Shown: piece by piece, positions 1 through 12,038 of the stretch
Layout: each line of letters begins with the position of its first letter
Position numbering within the stretch: the stretch's first letter is position 1
From: Naegleria lovaniensis
Taxonomy: Eukaryota > Heterolobosea > Eutetramitea > Acrasida > Naegleriidae
Reading direction: 5' to 3'
Length of the DNA: 64,000 bases
Assembly (NCBI RefSeq): GCF_003324165.1
Contig: NW_025407825.1
Location: 372,001-436,000 of the forward strand
Notes under the pieces: generated by a model
Seen by the model: the letters and a program-made list of their open reading frames with translations, nothing else
What the model was told of the DNA's origin: nothing
The model's database searches: none
Translations under genes and position numbers: made by a program

Positions 1-588
1 TTGTTGTGTTTTCATTGGCTCGTACCAAACCGATACTTGTCCACAAGAAGATCATCGCGATGGATAACACAATGAGCCAGGATGATGGCAATTGGTTTTG
101 CTTCAAGCCTCGTATCTTCATCATGATGAAAGTTATTATTAATTTTAGATGTTTTTTCGATATCGAATTCCGACAAAGAATAATGATGACCAAAACAACA
201 GCAGCAGCAGAACACTCTCAATCTCGATAAATTAGTGTGGTTCGCTGTTATCTAAAAATTGATGTTTGAGATGATGAAAGAGCTCGATCTCTTGAAGGTC
301 TTGCCACCCACTGAGGTTGTCGTGGTAAAGATAATTTTTTTCTTTTGATTTGCTGATGGGTGAAATGCTAGCCGATGAAAATATTCCATTTGTGATTCGT
401 GAGGCACAAGTCGGCGTAATGAAAGAATTATCCAACACTGGAAGCCTCAGCTTTCTTTTAATTGTTATTATTAATTGATCAATGCTTTTATTCTGCATAA
501 ACTCCTCCACAATTAAATTGGAGACGCTTCTTGAAAGTTTTGTTCACCTTTTTTAAAAATATTCAAAGGACGATCGTCTCTCCTCCAC
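1..588. other. Left edge, no gene supported
   Basis: I find no convincing gene before the first MED13 exon. A stretch on the minus strand around 232-510 stays open for 92 codons but has no ATG at its upstream end and resembles no family I know. It could be an exon of a gene that leaves the window on the left. A plus-strand stretch at 6-230 is also open but opens on GTG. The last part of this region should hold the MED13 promoter and 5' UTR. Confidence 0.4.
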
Positions 589-3500
589 ATGCTCACCAAC
601 ACCTTTGAAATTGTAGGTTTTGTTTCTCTGCTTGCCAATCAATTGTTGATGATGATCGGATTGTATTCAATGTGCTGAATATACAATTGTTATACAATTG
701 TGATACCATAATATCATGTAACAACATGTTGTTATGATGGCGTTTCAATGAAAAAGAATTGTAATACATCATCGGGACATGACGATAATATATCATTTGA
801 GTTGTGGAAAATTAGTGGAGAATTGACACGGTTACATCAGCTAGTGCAAGGAGAGTTGAACAAGCAAAGAATTTTGATACCCTATGCGCTGCTTGTTCCG
901 AACGAATTATATTTGTTTTTCTTTCTTAGGCATCACTTATCGCGAAAAGAAAAGATTCAGTCAATAATTAATGATAATAATTTAGATGTTAAAAGTAAGT
1001 TTGGTACAAGTGCGTGAAATTATTCATCATTGGATAGTCGAGAAAAAGAGTTTTTCTGATTTTTCAAGTTTACCAGAGGATGAAACCAAACTTTTAACTG
1101 TTGCGACAAAAAACTGGATTCAAAAGTATGTTTAAAACTAGTTCTGGCATTGTTATTGACAAAATGTACTCATGAAAGTACTTTAATTTTGGAGCATTCA
1201 TATTCATGCCAAGGAAATTTTATTTTTCTTGCAGGTAGTGAAAAGACCGTTACCTCTGACAATTCAAGCTTAATATCAATTACAGGGTTTTCTGTTACTT
1301 GTATAGTTCACAACAATTTCACATTGAAAGTATTTATTAATGTAAAAAAGAAGATGTTCAAAAAGCTAAACTCGGAAGACACAATTTCAAGAATATCTTC
1401 CAAAAGCCAAAAAACGCCGTTTTGGGGTAAGTTTATTGATAGATGTCACTCGATATCAAACATGTTATCTTGTGACAGTGTACACTCCATTTAGGGGCCT
1501 TCCTGCACGATTGACCACAAAAGACAAAACTTCGTCTAGTGACGAATACAATGCAAAAACTCAAGCAACAGTTCTAATAGAAGGAACACCAATATCTTTC
1601 ACTTGTGACGAATATCTACTTGCTATTGAAAATAATGATCAGAACCTAGAGAAGTATTTTCCTTCTTACAGAAATACACCTCGCCAAAATCCACCTAGGT
1701 CCAAATTACAACAAAAAAACAAGATTCAATCAGGCAACACACCTAACAACTCTGCCAAAAACACCAAGCGAGCATCAAATGCTGAAGCTTCCTCCAATGG
1801 AAAGGCTGCTTCCACTAAAAAACAAAAAACAGAGGTTGTTTTACCGGCCTATGCTTACACAAGAAAAGAAAAAAAGGAACATACACCAATGTTGACAGCA
1901 TCACCAACACTTCTCAATCTGTCAATGGTCGATGTAAAGAAAGAGGATACTGCGACTGTCGCAATGCCACCACCATCCGTTCCTCAATCTTTACTAACTG
2001 TTGACCAAGAAGCTATTCCAATGGAAGCTAATTTTGTAGCTCAAAAATCAGAAAGCCAACTCGAAGACCAAGCAGCAAAAGAGCTGACAGCAGATCAGTT
2101 CAATCAACTTCTGGACTCGTTTGATTGGAACGAACCGAATGATAATCTACAACCTCCTACTACTTTGGAAACTTTACCATCTAGTACAACTATTGAAACA
2201 GTACAATCTGAAACGACACCTACGAACACGGTCATGCCATCTCCGTCGTTAGAGCAACCGCAAACAACCCCAGTAACAAGCACTAAATCTCATCAAGATG
2301 AAATCAACGAATTTAAACAATTATTGGATCAGAGAGAAGCACAACGTAGATCTATTCAAGACATGCAGATTGCATTTAAAGAAGAAAATTTAGTATATGA
2401 GCCACAAACCAAAATGCTTTCAGCAGCACCCAATTTTTTAAGCAATTTTATTGATCTGAAAGATGAAAAACCATCAGTCAAGTCAGAAATATTCGCAAAT
2501 GACTTTATTTCATACTACAGCACTCCATCTTATACATTATGCACCACTGATGAGATGGAATATCCAAGAAAAACAAATTTTTGTCCTCCAACAAGCTCAA
2601 TGGAACAATTCTCATTATTGACACAAATGCCAAAAGAGAAACGGCAAAAAAGAGAAAAGAAAAACAAGAAAAAGAATGCTAAAAAAGAAGAAATTAAGGA
2701 GATTGCAGAGACTGCTCTAACAACCACCGTTGAAGAGGTGTATGACGAAGAAATTACGAATTTTGATTTTGCACATTCTGACGTTTCAGAACTAATAGAC
2801 ATTGTATCAAACACAGATTCAAGCATCACCATCTCTGATATCTTGAAACAGGCTCTTTATTATATATCGGATGATAATGCTGGTCCTGTTAAAAAGGGAG
2901 AATTACTTTCATTTATGTTGGATGGTTGCTGGAAAGGCTACGACTTTCAGTCAAACCAGCAATCTTCTATCGAGGTTTCAAACACACTATTGGAGTCTAT
3001 TCAAATTGTGTCTAGATACTGGTATCAATCAGAATCCTCTCTTCCACATATAACGAACGATGAAGTAATTTCTGTACTGTTTAAGATATCAGAACTGTTA
3101 ACTAAAACAGAAGGAGAGGAAAATATTAAGGGGCCAGTGAATATGGAACACTCTTATTTCCAACCACTAGAAACACCAACAATACGTGTTGGGTATATGG
3201 AGCAATGGCTTGACTCTCATCCTGAAATCATCAATGAATGGGAAAAATCGCTTCTTGAGCCATATGCACCTCCCAAAAAGGTAAGTTTTTTGATTTTCTC
3301 ATTACACATACTAAACTGTCACCTTTTAGATAAATTATTGTGTGATTGGTGTCGAACCATCAGCATTTAACACCAATGACGGACTATTCTCAGATTTGAA
3401 TGGCTTTTTTGAAAATTTAAGCTCCATTTACGAGATGTGTAAGCTTGGAATTCATTTACCAATTCACAATGAATTAGTTTCAGAAGGTATCATTCCAATC

Positions 3501-4919
3501 ACATACAATAGATATTTCCAACCAAGTACATCCACCAATATCAAATCTCAAAAATCTCAAATGGAAGAATTTATTGAGCAATTCCAAAAGGCAGCAAAAA
3601 GAGCAGGTATGTATCTTTGATCGTGATTTGTTTATAACCCCAATTTGTAGAGCAAGGAATAATTTCTTTTTACAACAATAATCCTAAAGATGAAAACGTA
3701 TTTATCTATGTCGTTTTCCCTTTTCATCTGGCCGAAAAGATGGAAGAAGCCACATCCATACCAATGAGTAGCATGCTTTATCATATTTTTGGCAATATTT
3801 TAGATCATTTACAATTGAATATCAGTCAAGAAAGTGATGTCATGCCATTCATCCATGTAAGTACCGGATGTTTCGTAACTTTTATTAATTTTTTGATCAT
3901 TCCTATTGTTAATGTTGCAGTTCATTGATCAAAAAATAGTGGATGAGCCATATTTAAACTATCCTTTAGCCACTCTCAAACAAATATCCTTGTCCGTTTA
4001 CAACAAGTGTAGAAGACAACAAAAACGATGGAACAATCTTTCAGGCTATTTTTCGCTTCTTCACGAACCTGCATTTGTGCTTACCCCAATTGAGGTCGCT
4101 CCAGATACCAGTCGAAACAACCGATCACCTTTCTCAGAAATTCAACAACAAAAGCTTACTCTTCACTGTGCATACAGCATTACTGAAGAAACCAATGGCG
4201 AATTTTTTGTCACTGTTGTATGGTCCGACTATTCTGGAAATTTACTCGAATCTACAATTATTGATAGCACCAATGTTATGGCTGACGATGGAAGAAGGAT
4301 GGAAGCTGTGATTCAAAAAATTCATGAGCAAAGCACCATTTACATGACAAGCCTAAATTCTAGTAGCCATCACATTGAATTTTCTTGGGAGTATACTGTT
4401 TGTAAGGTTGCTCCAACAGAGAATCATCAAGTTGTGTCAATGTCAGATGAAGAGCTTGCTGCATGGGGAAAAATTAAGGAATCAGGCCATAATGGGGCCA
4501 TGTACCTGGTGTCTCTTAACGATAATCCAACATTACAATTTTTCAAGAATAGACCATCTGAAGGACTTGACACATCACACACCGGCGTAATGTCATATAT
4601 GCATGTTCACGAAGAATATGGCTATATTATTTCATCAACAGAGGAAAGACCACAGGATTTATTGCAGGATGGAAGACGACAGGATATTTGTAATAACAAG
4701 AGCGTGATTGAAATTAAGTTGTTTGTTAAAGGTACTGAGAAATGTTTGCACATTGGTAATATCAGACATATTTGCAAACAGTTTTATAACCTGAGCTGGC
4801 TGTCTGTGTCACCATTGCATCCAAGTCGATACACAGTGCTTCCTGTTCATGTGCAACTTTTGCGAAACATTAACACTAATTTGAATCGATATGTCCAATA
4901 CGTTGCAAACAAGAATTAG
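589..4919 (+). CDS. MED13: Mediator kinase-module subunit MED13
   Basis: MED13 links the CDK8-cyclin C kinase module to core Mediator and regulates RNA polymerase II transcription in the nucleus. By phase I read the exons as 589-612, 757-994, 1038-1125, 1239-1426, 1479-3280, 3330-3606, 3651-3856 and 3921-4919, giving about 1,273 residues. The C-terminal half matches the MED13 MID/PIWI-like region closely. Examples are 'NLSSIYEMCKLGIHLP' (metazoan 'DLTAIYESCRLGQHRP'), 'KCRR' followed by 'LSGYF', 'FVLTPIE', 'GNLLESTII', 'EEYGYIISSTEE' and the end block 'YNLSWLSVSP', then 'LPVHVQLL'. The N-terminal 'LTNTFEI' fits the family's opening motif. The middle is Ser/Thr/Pro/Lys-rich and disordered. It is far shorter than animal MED13 (over 2,000 residues). 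The first two exons are the least certain, and 748 is an alternative ATG. It ends 13 bp from the convergent RCC1-like gene. Confidence 0.86.
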
Positions 4920-4932
4920 CTAGTAAACATGT

Positions 4933-6580
4933 TTACTTCTGGTTTTCTTGTGGCTTTTGCTCTAATTTCATTTCGAAAAATAAATTATCGTCTTGTTGTT
5001 GCATTGAATTATCGCTCGTTAAAGCAAATGCTGAATGAGTTGAAGCAACCACTCTTACCACTTTTTTTCCTTGCAACACAGCGATTTTTTCTGGATAATC
5101 AATGTAACTCGTTCTATCGTCGCCCAATCCTGACTCTCCATAACTGCCTTTTCCAAATACATAAACATCCCCCTTTTCTGTCACCACATAGTTACAGGTT
5201 TCAGAACAAGCAATCCATACAATCTTATTATTACTGAAAAAGTGGTTTCTATAAACAGTTAAATCATTTTTCCTAATTATATACTTGGGTGACAAATCTA
5301 AACACTTCTCAGAAAGTTGTTTCTCTGATTCCACAAGGAATGGCTTGTGTAGGAGATTTTCATCACTCATTTCAATATGTTTCAACAATCTCATATATCC
5401 AGCATTGTCAAGATTGTAACCCCAACAATACACACTTCCATCTGAAGTCCTAGCTAACGCATGATACGTGCTTGCTGCAATTTGAACAATTCTACGTCCG
5501 TTTAGAGAACTAAACAAAAGAGTAGGGACACAATCCTTAATTTGCTCACTTTCAGAGTCAACGCTTCTGCCTCCCCATTGGTACACTAGTATATATTAAT
5601 ATTAGCATACCAAACAAAGCACATTTCAACCCTCAAAAACAAACCTTCGTAATTTGAACTCAATGCAACATTAACATGTTCCTTGCTTGAACATGAAGAG
5701 CATAACCAATCGATATCCTCCACATGTCTAAAGTATGGTTGATCTTCGAAATCACCATGTCCTTTTACAACTTTAGAATCTTAATGTCATCAACAGGCTA
5801 TATACTTACCGAGCTGTCCAAATGCTCCCAAACCAGCAGTAAATATTTTTCCTTTTCCTGTAATAAGCACTGTATGCCTAGCTCCACACGATGCTCGTCG
5901 AATTTTTCTTGACATCATTTGTTCCACAAGTGTTGGAGATGAAACGTTGCTCATGTGACCTAATCCTAGTTGATAGTTGAAATTTGCTCCTAAAAAACGA
6001 TGCTCATAAGACACACTCTCTCAGAATTAACACTTACCACAAACATACACTCTCCCCTTGTTGCTAAGAAACACTGTGTGGCGATCACCGCAAGCACTGT
6101 AAACAATAACATCATCCATTAAATCGAACTGTACTTCCTTTGGAGAGGATGAGTCTTCAAAATTACCATGACCAAGCTGATTGAGGAAGATGTGTCATTT
6201 TACAGAGCAAGATGTCAGATACTTACTTGCCCATTTTGATTTTTTCCAAATGAAAGTACTCGATGGTTGGTTGTAATTATGACTGTGTGACTGCCTCCGG
6301 ATGCAACGAATCCAATTTGTTCATTACTACTTAAAAATTGTTCATTGTTAATTCTTGTCGGAACTGAAACAACATTGATGAGAGAGTCTTGATTTATATC
6401 TTGTTGGGTTCCTAGTTGCAAATTGTTCATCCCCCACGCAAAACATTCATCGAATTGATACGACAAAATATTATGAGGATCATGAACGTTTGTTTGATGT
6501 TCATGTGATGGAGTTGATGCCCTTGATCTCATGCTGGATTCACTTGATGCTCGGGACATGGTTGTAGTACGATCTTGCAT
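4933..6580 (-). CDS. RCC1-repeat beta-propeller protein
   Basis: Five exons on the minus strand (6580-6227, 6176-6038, 5989-5810, 5761-5645, 5585-4933) join in phase to about 480 residues. The protein carries repeated RCC1 signatures such as 'FAWGMNNLQLGT', 'GSHTVIITTNHRVLSFGKNQ', 'GARHTVLITGKGKIFTAG', 'TYHALARTSDGSVYCWG' and 'CNYVVTEKGDVYVFGKG'. That is enough for one seven-bladed propeller, close in length to RCC1 itself (about 420 residues). RCC1 is the Ran guanine-exchange factor, but many propellers of this type have other roles, and I see no feature that settles Ran GEF activity. The first roughly 50 residues are Ser/Arg-rich and probably disordered. Introns are 46-60 nt. The ATG at 6580 follows an A run, as in many neighbours. 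The gene converges on MED13, so the two 3' UTRs must overlap. Confidence 0.82.
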
Positions 6581-6856
6581 TTTTTATTGTAGAGAGGATT
6601 GGGCGCCATTGAAAAATGAATATGTATACAACTCGAATCAAACTGTACCCACCACTCACGAGAGATAGATTTGAGAATTCTCTCCAATAAAAACCCTGCT
6701 GGTGTAACAAAGGAACTTGTTCCCTTTAACACGTAGCGATCACGTTCAAAAATATATTTTCGAAAAGAATAAAAAACTCTCAGTGGCTCCATTTAGGTTC
6801 GAACAACAACATAAAAATTACCATCACGTGGTTATTCAATCTTCAACACCATCATC

Positions 6857-7951
6857 ATGTTTAGCGGAAGACCCATCAACATGAGCACAAGCAACACATA
6901 CCCACCACAACAGATGCCTCCCCAGCAACCATATCAACAACAACAATGGCCAATGTCTCAAGATCAATTTAATCAATTAACAAAGCAACAAAATCTTCAA
7001 AAACCAACTTCCATCATCACAAAGGTTTATCTTCCTGATGATGAAATTAGACGTACCACGATTGATGCTTCCTTTGATCTCAAGAAAATCAATGCTAAAG
7101 TTAAAAGCTTTACCAGCGTCGCTGACAAGGATCTCGATCTTGCTTGGTTTGATGATCAAAACGAATTCATCCGGTTTGACACCGAAGAAGAATGGGCTGA
7201 AGCAATCAAGTATGCTTCAACAGTTCCTGTTTTCAAATTGAAGGCTACTCTTCAAAAGAAGCCAACCGTTCAATCGCCACCACCTTCAACCAATACCAGT
7301 CCAGTCGTACAGGAGAAGAAGCCTGAACAGCCACCAGTAGTTCAACAACCACCAGTCGTTCAGCAGCCAAAGCCACAATCTCCGCCTGTTGTTCAACAAC
7401 CACCTGTTCAACAGCAGCCACCTGTCGTTCAGCAACCAAAGCCACAACAACCACCACAGGTTCAACAACCACCTATTCAGCCTCCTTCGTTCCCTCATCA
7501 ACCATTGCAACCACAGGTACCATTCCAACCACCTTTTAATCAACCACCCATGATGAGATCTCCAATGGGCCAACCACCTCAGCCACAACTTCAACCTTTT
7601 GGTGCAATGACTCAACCTCCATCCATGATGCAGCCAATGAATCAAATTATGAATCCACCAATGAATACAACTTTCATGCCATCACAGCCAAAGAATCTTG
7701 GAAATAGTGTAACCTTAAATCAACCACATCCACTTAACACGAGTGGCATGAGCAATAACACAAGTAGATCACCTCAGCCACCATCTCAGCCCACTGTCGT
7801 CGATCCTGACTTTGAGAAATACCGCCATGAATTGCAAGCTTTGGAAGAGTGTCAAGCACCTGGTACCAAGGAGTTACAAATCAAATTGCTCAAACAGTAC
7901 AATGGTGATCTTGACAGAGTTGGACAAGAATTGTTCTCTATGAATTTTTAA
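6857..7951 (+). CDS. PB1-domain protein with Pro/Gln-rich linker and UBA-like C-terminus
   Basis: A single-exon gene of 364 residues. Residues 1-50 are Gln/Pro-rich. About 52-132 resemble a PB1 domain: 'SIITKVYLPDDEIRRTTID' at its start and an acidic OPCA-like segment around 'DLDLAWFDDQNEFIRFDTEEEWAEA'. PB1 domains mediate head-to-tail hetero- or oligomerisation. Residues about 135-315 are a low-complexity Pro/Gln/Val repeat ('VVQQPPVVQQP' type). The last 50 residues ('ELQIKLLKQYNGDLDRVGQELF') look like a UBA helix bundle, which would bind ubiquitin. PB1 plus UBA recalls the autophagy receptors p62 and NBR1, but no ZZ finger or FW domain is visible, so I do not give a symbol. The UBA call is the weaker part. 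A role as a ubiquitin-binding scaffold is an inference. Confidence 0.72.
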   Translation: MFSGRPINMSTSNTYPPQQMPPQQPYQQQQWPMSQDQFNQLTKQQNLQKPTSIITKVYLPDDEIRRTTIDASFDLKKINAKVKSFTSVADKDLDLAWFDDQNEFIRFDTEEEWAEAIKYASTVPVFKLKATLQKKPTVQSPPPSTNTSPVVQEKKPEQPPVVQQPPVVQQPKPQSPPVVQQPPVQQQPPVVQQPKPQQPPQVQQPPIQPPSFPHQPLQPQVPFQPPFNQPPMMRSPMGQPPQPQLQPFGAMTQPPSMMQPMNQIMNPPMNTTFMPSQPKNLGNSVTLNQPHPLNTSGMSNNTSRSPQPPSQPTVVDPDFEKYRHELQALEECQAPGTKELQIKLLKQYNGDLDRVGQELFSMNF

Positions 7952-9199
7952 CATATTAAATGCAAATCATGCACATTTTATCTCTTATCGATTCCGTACT
8001 GTCTAATTTGGACAGTTCGAAAAGAAATACTTTGTCCGCTTTGAAGAACCAATCCAAAAAATTACCCTTTCCTTCGTAGTGTTGGTTATTATCAGTCATC
8101 ATCAAAAGCCTTCAAAGAGGAAACACAGAGCTTTCCTTTGAGATTGTCTTCATCATCATCACCATCAACTCAACTGCTGAAATTGGATCGACCAATTCAT
8201 CTGACCAAAATCAGCACAAGAACTACACGTTGCATCAACAGAGTTTCATTTGAAAACAATCAAGAATCTGCTTGGTACCATTGCTTCCTCGCTTTGTATT
8301 CCACTGGGAGTTTCTGTGTTGTAGTTGTAAGTAGTAGCCGAGTAGTAATAATTGTTCTTGGAGAAATATGTACTTTGCCAATTATTCCTCATGCAATCGT
8401 ATTTATTTATGGCTCGGTATTATTATTGAATGATAATTCTCATTGATAAACAACAACAAACGTACAACAACATCATGATACTGCTTGATCTCTCACATTT
8501 CTGATCATTCATCATCCTCTCTCTTACAATTACCAAATCCGTCCAATCATCAAACCGCTTTAAATTTCATCATGTACTTATCCCTTGTTAATATGAACCA
8601 TGTCTAACCACACCACCTAACGCTGTCTCATCATCATCCTCTTGCAACACTCAAAATCTAACTTTTTCAATCTCTTTTGGCGCATGTTCACGGATGACTA
8701 ATGTCGGGTTGGCCTATACTTGGAAAAGAACACAAAAAAAAGAATCTAAAACAACCTTCCGGATCCAACCTCCCAAAACAGCAACAGGCAGCATCGTTGA
8801 GAACAGTTGACGTGGACTTTGCACATTGCTATACTTGTGGATTTGGTCATCATCAAAGTGTTGTGGCCTTTTCATCATTGCACCTATTTATTTATTCATA
8901 TTGAGTTCTCTTGACTCTACATTGTTATATTCCTCTTTGTGGTCCAATTTACATACATCACGACCATCCATTTGGGATCGATTCAAGTACTTTCTATTAG
9001 TTTTTAGCAACATCTAAATATTTATTACTTGGGATACGTTGTTCTATCAACGCGCGACACTATTTTGAAATTTTCATCAATATAACCCAAGTCTGCGGAT
9101 AGCTGTATCAATTTTTGATCCAAACGCCGTTTCGTTTCAAATAACCAAATAACTCCATCAGTTGCTTCATTCCCATCATCACCAACCATATCCATCATC
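7952..9199. other. Long intergenic stretch
   Basis: About 1.25 kb with no gene I can support, the longest empty stretch in this window. Open stretches at 8138-8446 and 8701-8904 have no recognisable product and codon content unlike the neighbouring genes. It probably holds the 3' UTR of the PB1 gene and a long 5' UTR or promoter for the gene at 9200. A Pol III-type RNA gene was looked for and not found. Confidence 0.4.
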
Positions 9200-12019
9200 A
9201 TGCAACAACCACCACATCCATCCTACTTGCAAACTGAAACTTCTAGTCGAGAAGTTTCAGCGCATGGTCTTGCTGGTTCTACTCCATACTACTCGAGCCA
9301 TCATGCTGCTGTTGGAAATCACCATTCCTCGACAGCATCTTCATATGCACATAACTATCATGATTATTACACATCCTCTGGTGGGAATAGTTCCGCCGCA
9401 GCTCGTCTCATGCCAATGTCGTCAACGACGACGAGTCATCACTCGACGCAACTCGGCGCTCATGATTCAAAATATCACCATTATAGTTATGATGATAATG
9501 GTTCTTATGGTGTGCAAGGCTCGCACCATCACCATCATCACTCATATGGTTCACACCCTCCTCACCATTCATCCTCATCTTCATCCTTCTACCATGCAAG
9601 TGGGAAGAGCTCATTACCCAATAGCAACAGTAGTACTAGTTCATACTATAATCGAGAAGATGGTTTGTATAATAATACCAATGCAGCTCACTCATCACTC
9701 TACCATTATCCTTCTTCACTTACTTCCTTTAATAGAAAACCAGCAACAACCACATCTCAATATGTACATGCTGTTGGCTCTGTCGGATACGATCGATCCA
9801 TGCAGCCAGCAGAAGATATTGAAGAGGATATTCCTATTTCCAACAACAATCCACACCATTCATTCACAACAAGATATCCTTCTCAGTACTATCCATCCAC
9901 AGCATCAACAGCTGTTACTCCTCCTCCTCCGCCTAGTACTGCAACACAAGATTTAAATTCACCACTACCACCACACACTCAACCATCTCATTCGTCATAT
10001 ACGTCTTCACCCTATTATGCATACAGTAAGCATCAATCAGCATCTACAGTGCTAGAAGACAAGTATATGAGATCATCGAACCATTCAGCAGACACGATTT
10101 CACCCCAAGCAACTGTTCAATCTTCATTCAATGCTGAATCCAAGTCGATAACACCGTCAAAGACAGAAGGTGGAGTGTTAAGCACAAGAAAAGCTCTCGA
10201 TGAAATGATGCAACGATTGAAACGTGACAAGGAATCGCTCCAACAACTTAAAACTGAGATACCATCATATAGCTCAACTCATAACTTCCAGACTCAACAT
10301 ACAAGTTCTCATCCACCCTATTCATATACCTCACCACAGCAATATTCATATCCTTCAACAAGATATGGTGAATACTATTCAACATCAAACATGTATGGTG
10401 GATATTATCCCCATGACGAATACTCCCCAGGTATTTCTTCACATCATGCATCTTATAATCACTACCAATCTGATGTTTATAGTAGAGGAATTGCAAACAC
10501 CCATCCCATGGATAGCGTTCCAGATGATGCAGGCTCTTTCACAAAGTCACATTCATCTCCAAAACCTCATCACGCTCCCAATGGCCAAGTATATCATCAA
10601 GAAAGGAAAAAACTTCAACCACCTTCTGCTATGAAAAAGAAAGGCCCACCTCCTTCAAACACTTTGCAGAAAAAACCAAAACCAAAACATCCACAAACAT
10701 CGTTGGCTACTTCTCCATCGGCAAACGAGAGTGCCAACAATGCAATCAGTACCACAGTTTTGCAGAACGGAACTCCAACCAAGAAAGTCAAACCGCCCAA
10801 GCCAGTCAAAAAGAAAGATCAACCTGCATCTGATGTTACGGGCTCAACTGCTATAGAATCGACGGATACAAGTTCAAAAATTGCAACAAAAACCAGTTTA
10901 AGGGTTAGAGCTGCTAAGCAAAAAAGGAAAGATATTTCTCAGCTTCTAAAGGATGACAGTGAAAATGAATTGGCAAACTCTCCTGAAGAAGAAAAATATC
11001 GAGCAAATGGAAAAGAAGAGGACGAAAAAAGTCAAGAATCTGTGAAATCAAAAGAGAATGTTGAAATTGGAGAAAACTTTATATTTTCCTCAAGCAACAT
11101 GGATTTATTATGTGACACTGTTGACATGGTTTCCAAATGCACTGAATTCTTAGTGACAGAGCTGGAAAAAAGAAGCAAACCTTCTTCTGAGCTCAACCCA
11201 GAGCTTGAGAAGGAATTAATCGATCTGTCTGTCTTTAATTGCGTATCATATAATGGCAAGAAAAAGTTTGTTAAACCACAAATTACCAAAAGAAAGATTA
11301 GCAAAAAAGTTGAAAAATCCAAGAAAAAGATACTCAACACCAATTTAGTTGTGAATGAAGAATCAGGAGAGACAATTCGTAAAGGAAAACTGAAAAGAGG
11401 TCCTGGAATTGACGTTTATGAAATTATTTGTGCCTCAAGACTAGAGAAGTTGGACAATGAAGAATTGAGAAAGGAATTGCTCTCAAACGAAAGCAAAACA
11501 AATCTTCTACAAGCTACAGAGATGTTAGAATCTGATCTCCAAGAAAGTGAGCATGACGCCAAACCTTTGATCTATTACCTTTCAGGAAATGGTGTGGAAA
11601 TTGAACCTCACAAAAACATTCATCACAAATCGATACTTGATTTAATTGAGACAGGACCTATCAGAACAAATGATGGTAATGTTTATTCCATTAATTCTCA
11701 GAGAAGGATTCTCGAATTATACAACCTTGACAAAAAAGCAATTTCTAGAGATCTAAGAAGTATTGAGAAAACAAGTAGATTGAGCCCTGATACCTTAAAT
11801 GAGCTACTAAGCGACAATTTTGAAGACAACAATGACGTTGCTATTCCAGAACCATCCCCAAGAAAGAAAATTTCTCCAAAACGTTCTGTGTCTTCAGTTT
11901 CCTCAGACGACAAAAAGAAAGAGGACGAAGAAGAGCCTGTCTGCAACCAACCCCCAACAGATCAAAAAAAGAAGAAACGAAAGTTCATGACTGACAAGAA
12001 GCAGAAAAACACTTTCTAG
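9200..12019 (+). CDS. Ser/His/Tyr-rich low-complexity protein with basic C-terminal half
   Basis: A single open frame of 939 residues from an ATG at 9200. I do not recognise a family. Residues 1-300 are dominated by Ser, His, Tyr, Thr and Pro, with runs such as 'GSHHHHHHSYGSH'. About 335-355 form a short charged helix ('RKALDEMMQRLKRDKESLQQ'). About 470-640 are rich in Lys/Pro, with several patches that could act as nuclear localisation signals. About 640-880 look folded and helical ('NMDLLCDTVDMVSKCTEFLVTEL'; 'ERLEKLDNEELRKELL'-like segments). The last 50 residues are strongly charged and end in a Lys-rich tail. The composition suggests a nuclear or RNA-associated scaffold, which is inference only. 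Its stop lies 19 bp from the convergent membrane-protein gene. Confidence 0.7.
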   Translation: MQQPPHPSYLQTETSSREVSAHGLAGSTPYYSSHHAAVGNHHSSTASSYAHNYHDYYTSSGGNSSAAARLMPMSSTTTSHHSTQLGAHDSKYHHYSYDDNGSYGVQGSHHHHHHSYGSHPPHHSSSSSSFYHASGKSSLPNSNSSTSSYYNREDGLYNNTNAAHSSLYHYPSSLTSFNRKPATTTSQYVHAVGSVGYDRSMQPAEDIEEDIPISNNNPHHSFTTRYPSQYYPSTASTAVTPPPPPSTATQDLNSPLPPHTQPSHSSYTSSPYYAYSKHQSASTVLEDKYMRSSNHSADTISPQATVQSSFNAESKSITPSKTEGGVLSTRKALDEMMQRLKRDKESLQQLKTEIPSYSSTHNFQTQHTSSHPPYSYTSPQQYSYPSTRYGEYYSTSNMYGGYYPHDEYSPGISSHHASYNHYQSDVYSRGIANTHPMDSVPDDAGSFTKSHSSPKPHHAPNGQVYHQERKKLQPPSAMKKKGPPPSNTLQKKPKPKHPQTSLATSPSANESANNAISTTVLQNGTPTKKVKPPKPVKKKDQPASDVTGSTAIESTDTSSKIATKTSLRVRAAKQKRKDISQLLKDDSENELANSPEEEKYRANGKEEDEKSQESVKSKENVEIGENFIFSSSNMDLLCDTVDMVSKCTEFLVTELEKRSKPSSELNPELEKELIDLSVFNCVSYNGKKKFVKPQITKRKISKKVEKSKKKILNTNLVVNEESGETIRKGKLKRGPGIDVYEIICASRLEKLDNEELRKELLSNESKTNLLQATEMLESDLQESEHDAKPLIYYLSGNGVEIEPHKNIHHKSILDLIETGPIRTNDGNVYSINSQRRILELYNLDKKAISRDLRSIEKTSRLSPDTLNELLSDNFEDNNDVAIPEPSPRKKISPKRSVSSVSSDDKKKEDEEEPVCNQPPTDQKKKKRKFMTDKKQKNTF

Positions 12020-12038
12020 TGTACTGGAATAAATAATT

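Noticed and set aside
12-221. Minus-strand open stretch with a Cys run
   Set aside because: The Cys run is a GCA-type trinucleotide repeat read in antisense. No start context and no domain.
593-796. Minus-strand open stretch over the MED13 5' end
   Set aside because: Composition fits antisense of an AT-rich intron and exon, with no family resemblance.
995-1010. A 16-nt intron in MED13
   Set aside because: Removing it would restore the frame, but it is too short to splice. A normal 43-nt intron (995-1037) restores the same frame.
7245-7645. Two long minus-strand open frames opposite the Pro/Gln repeat
   Set aside because: They are antisense of CCA/CAA repeat codons; the Trp/Leu- and Val-rich products are an artefact of that repeat.
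8138-8904. Open stretches in the long intergenic region
   Set aside because: No homology, poor codon pattern and no A-run before the candidate starts.
9162-9956. Second long plus-strand frame inside the 939-residue gene
   Set aside because: Frame-shifted reading of CAT/CCA-rich codons; the real frame runs on for 2.8 kb.
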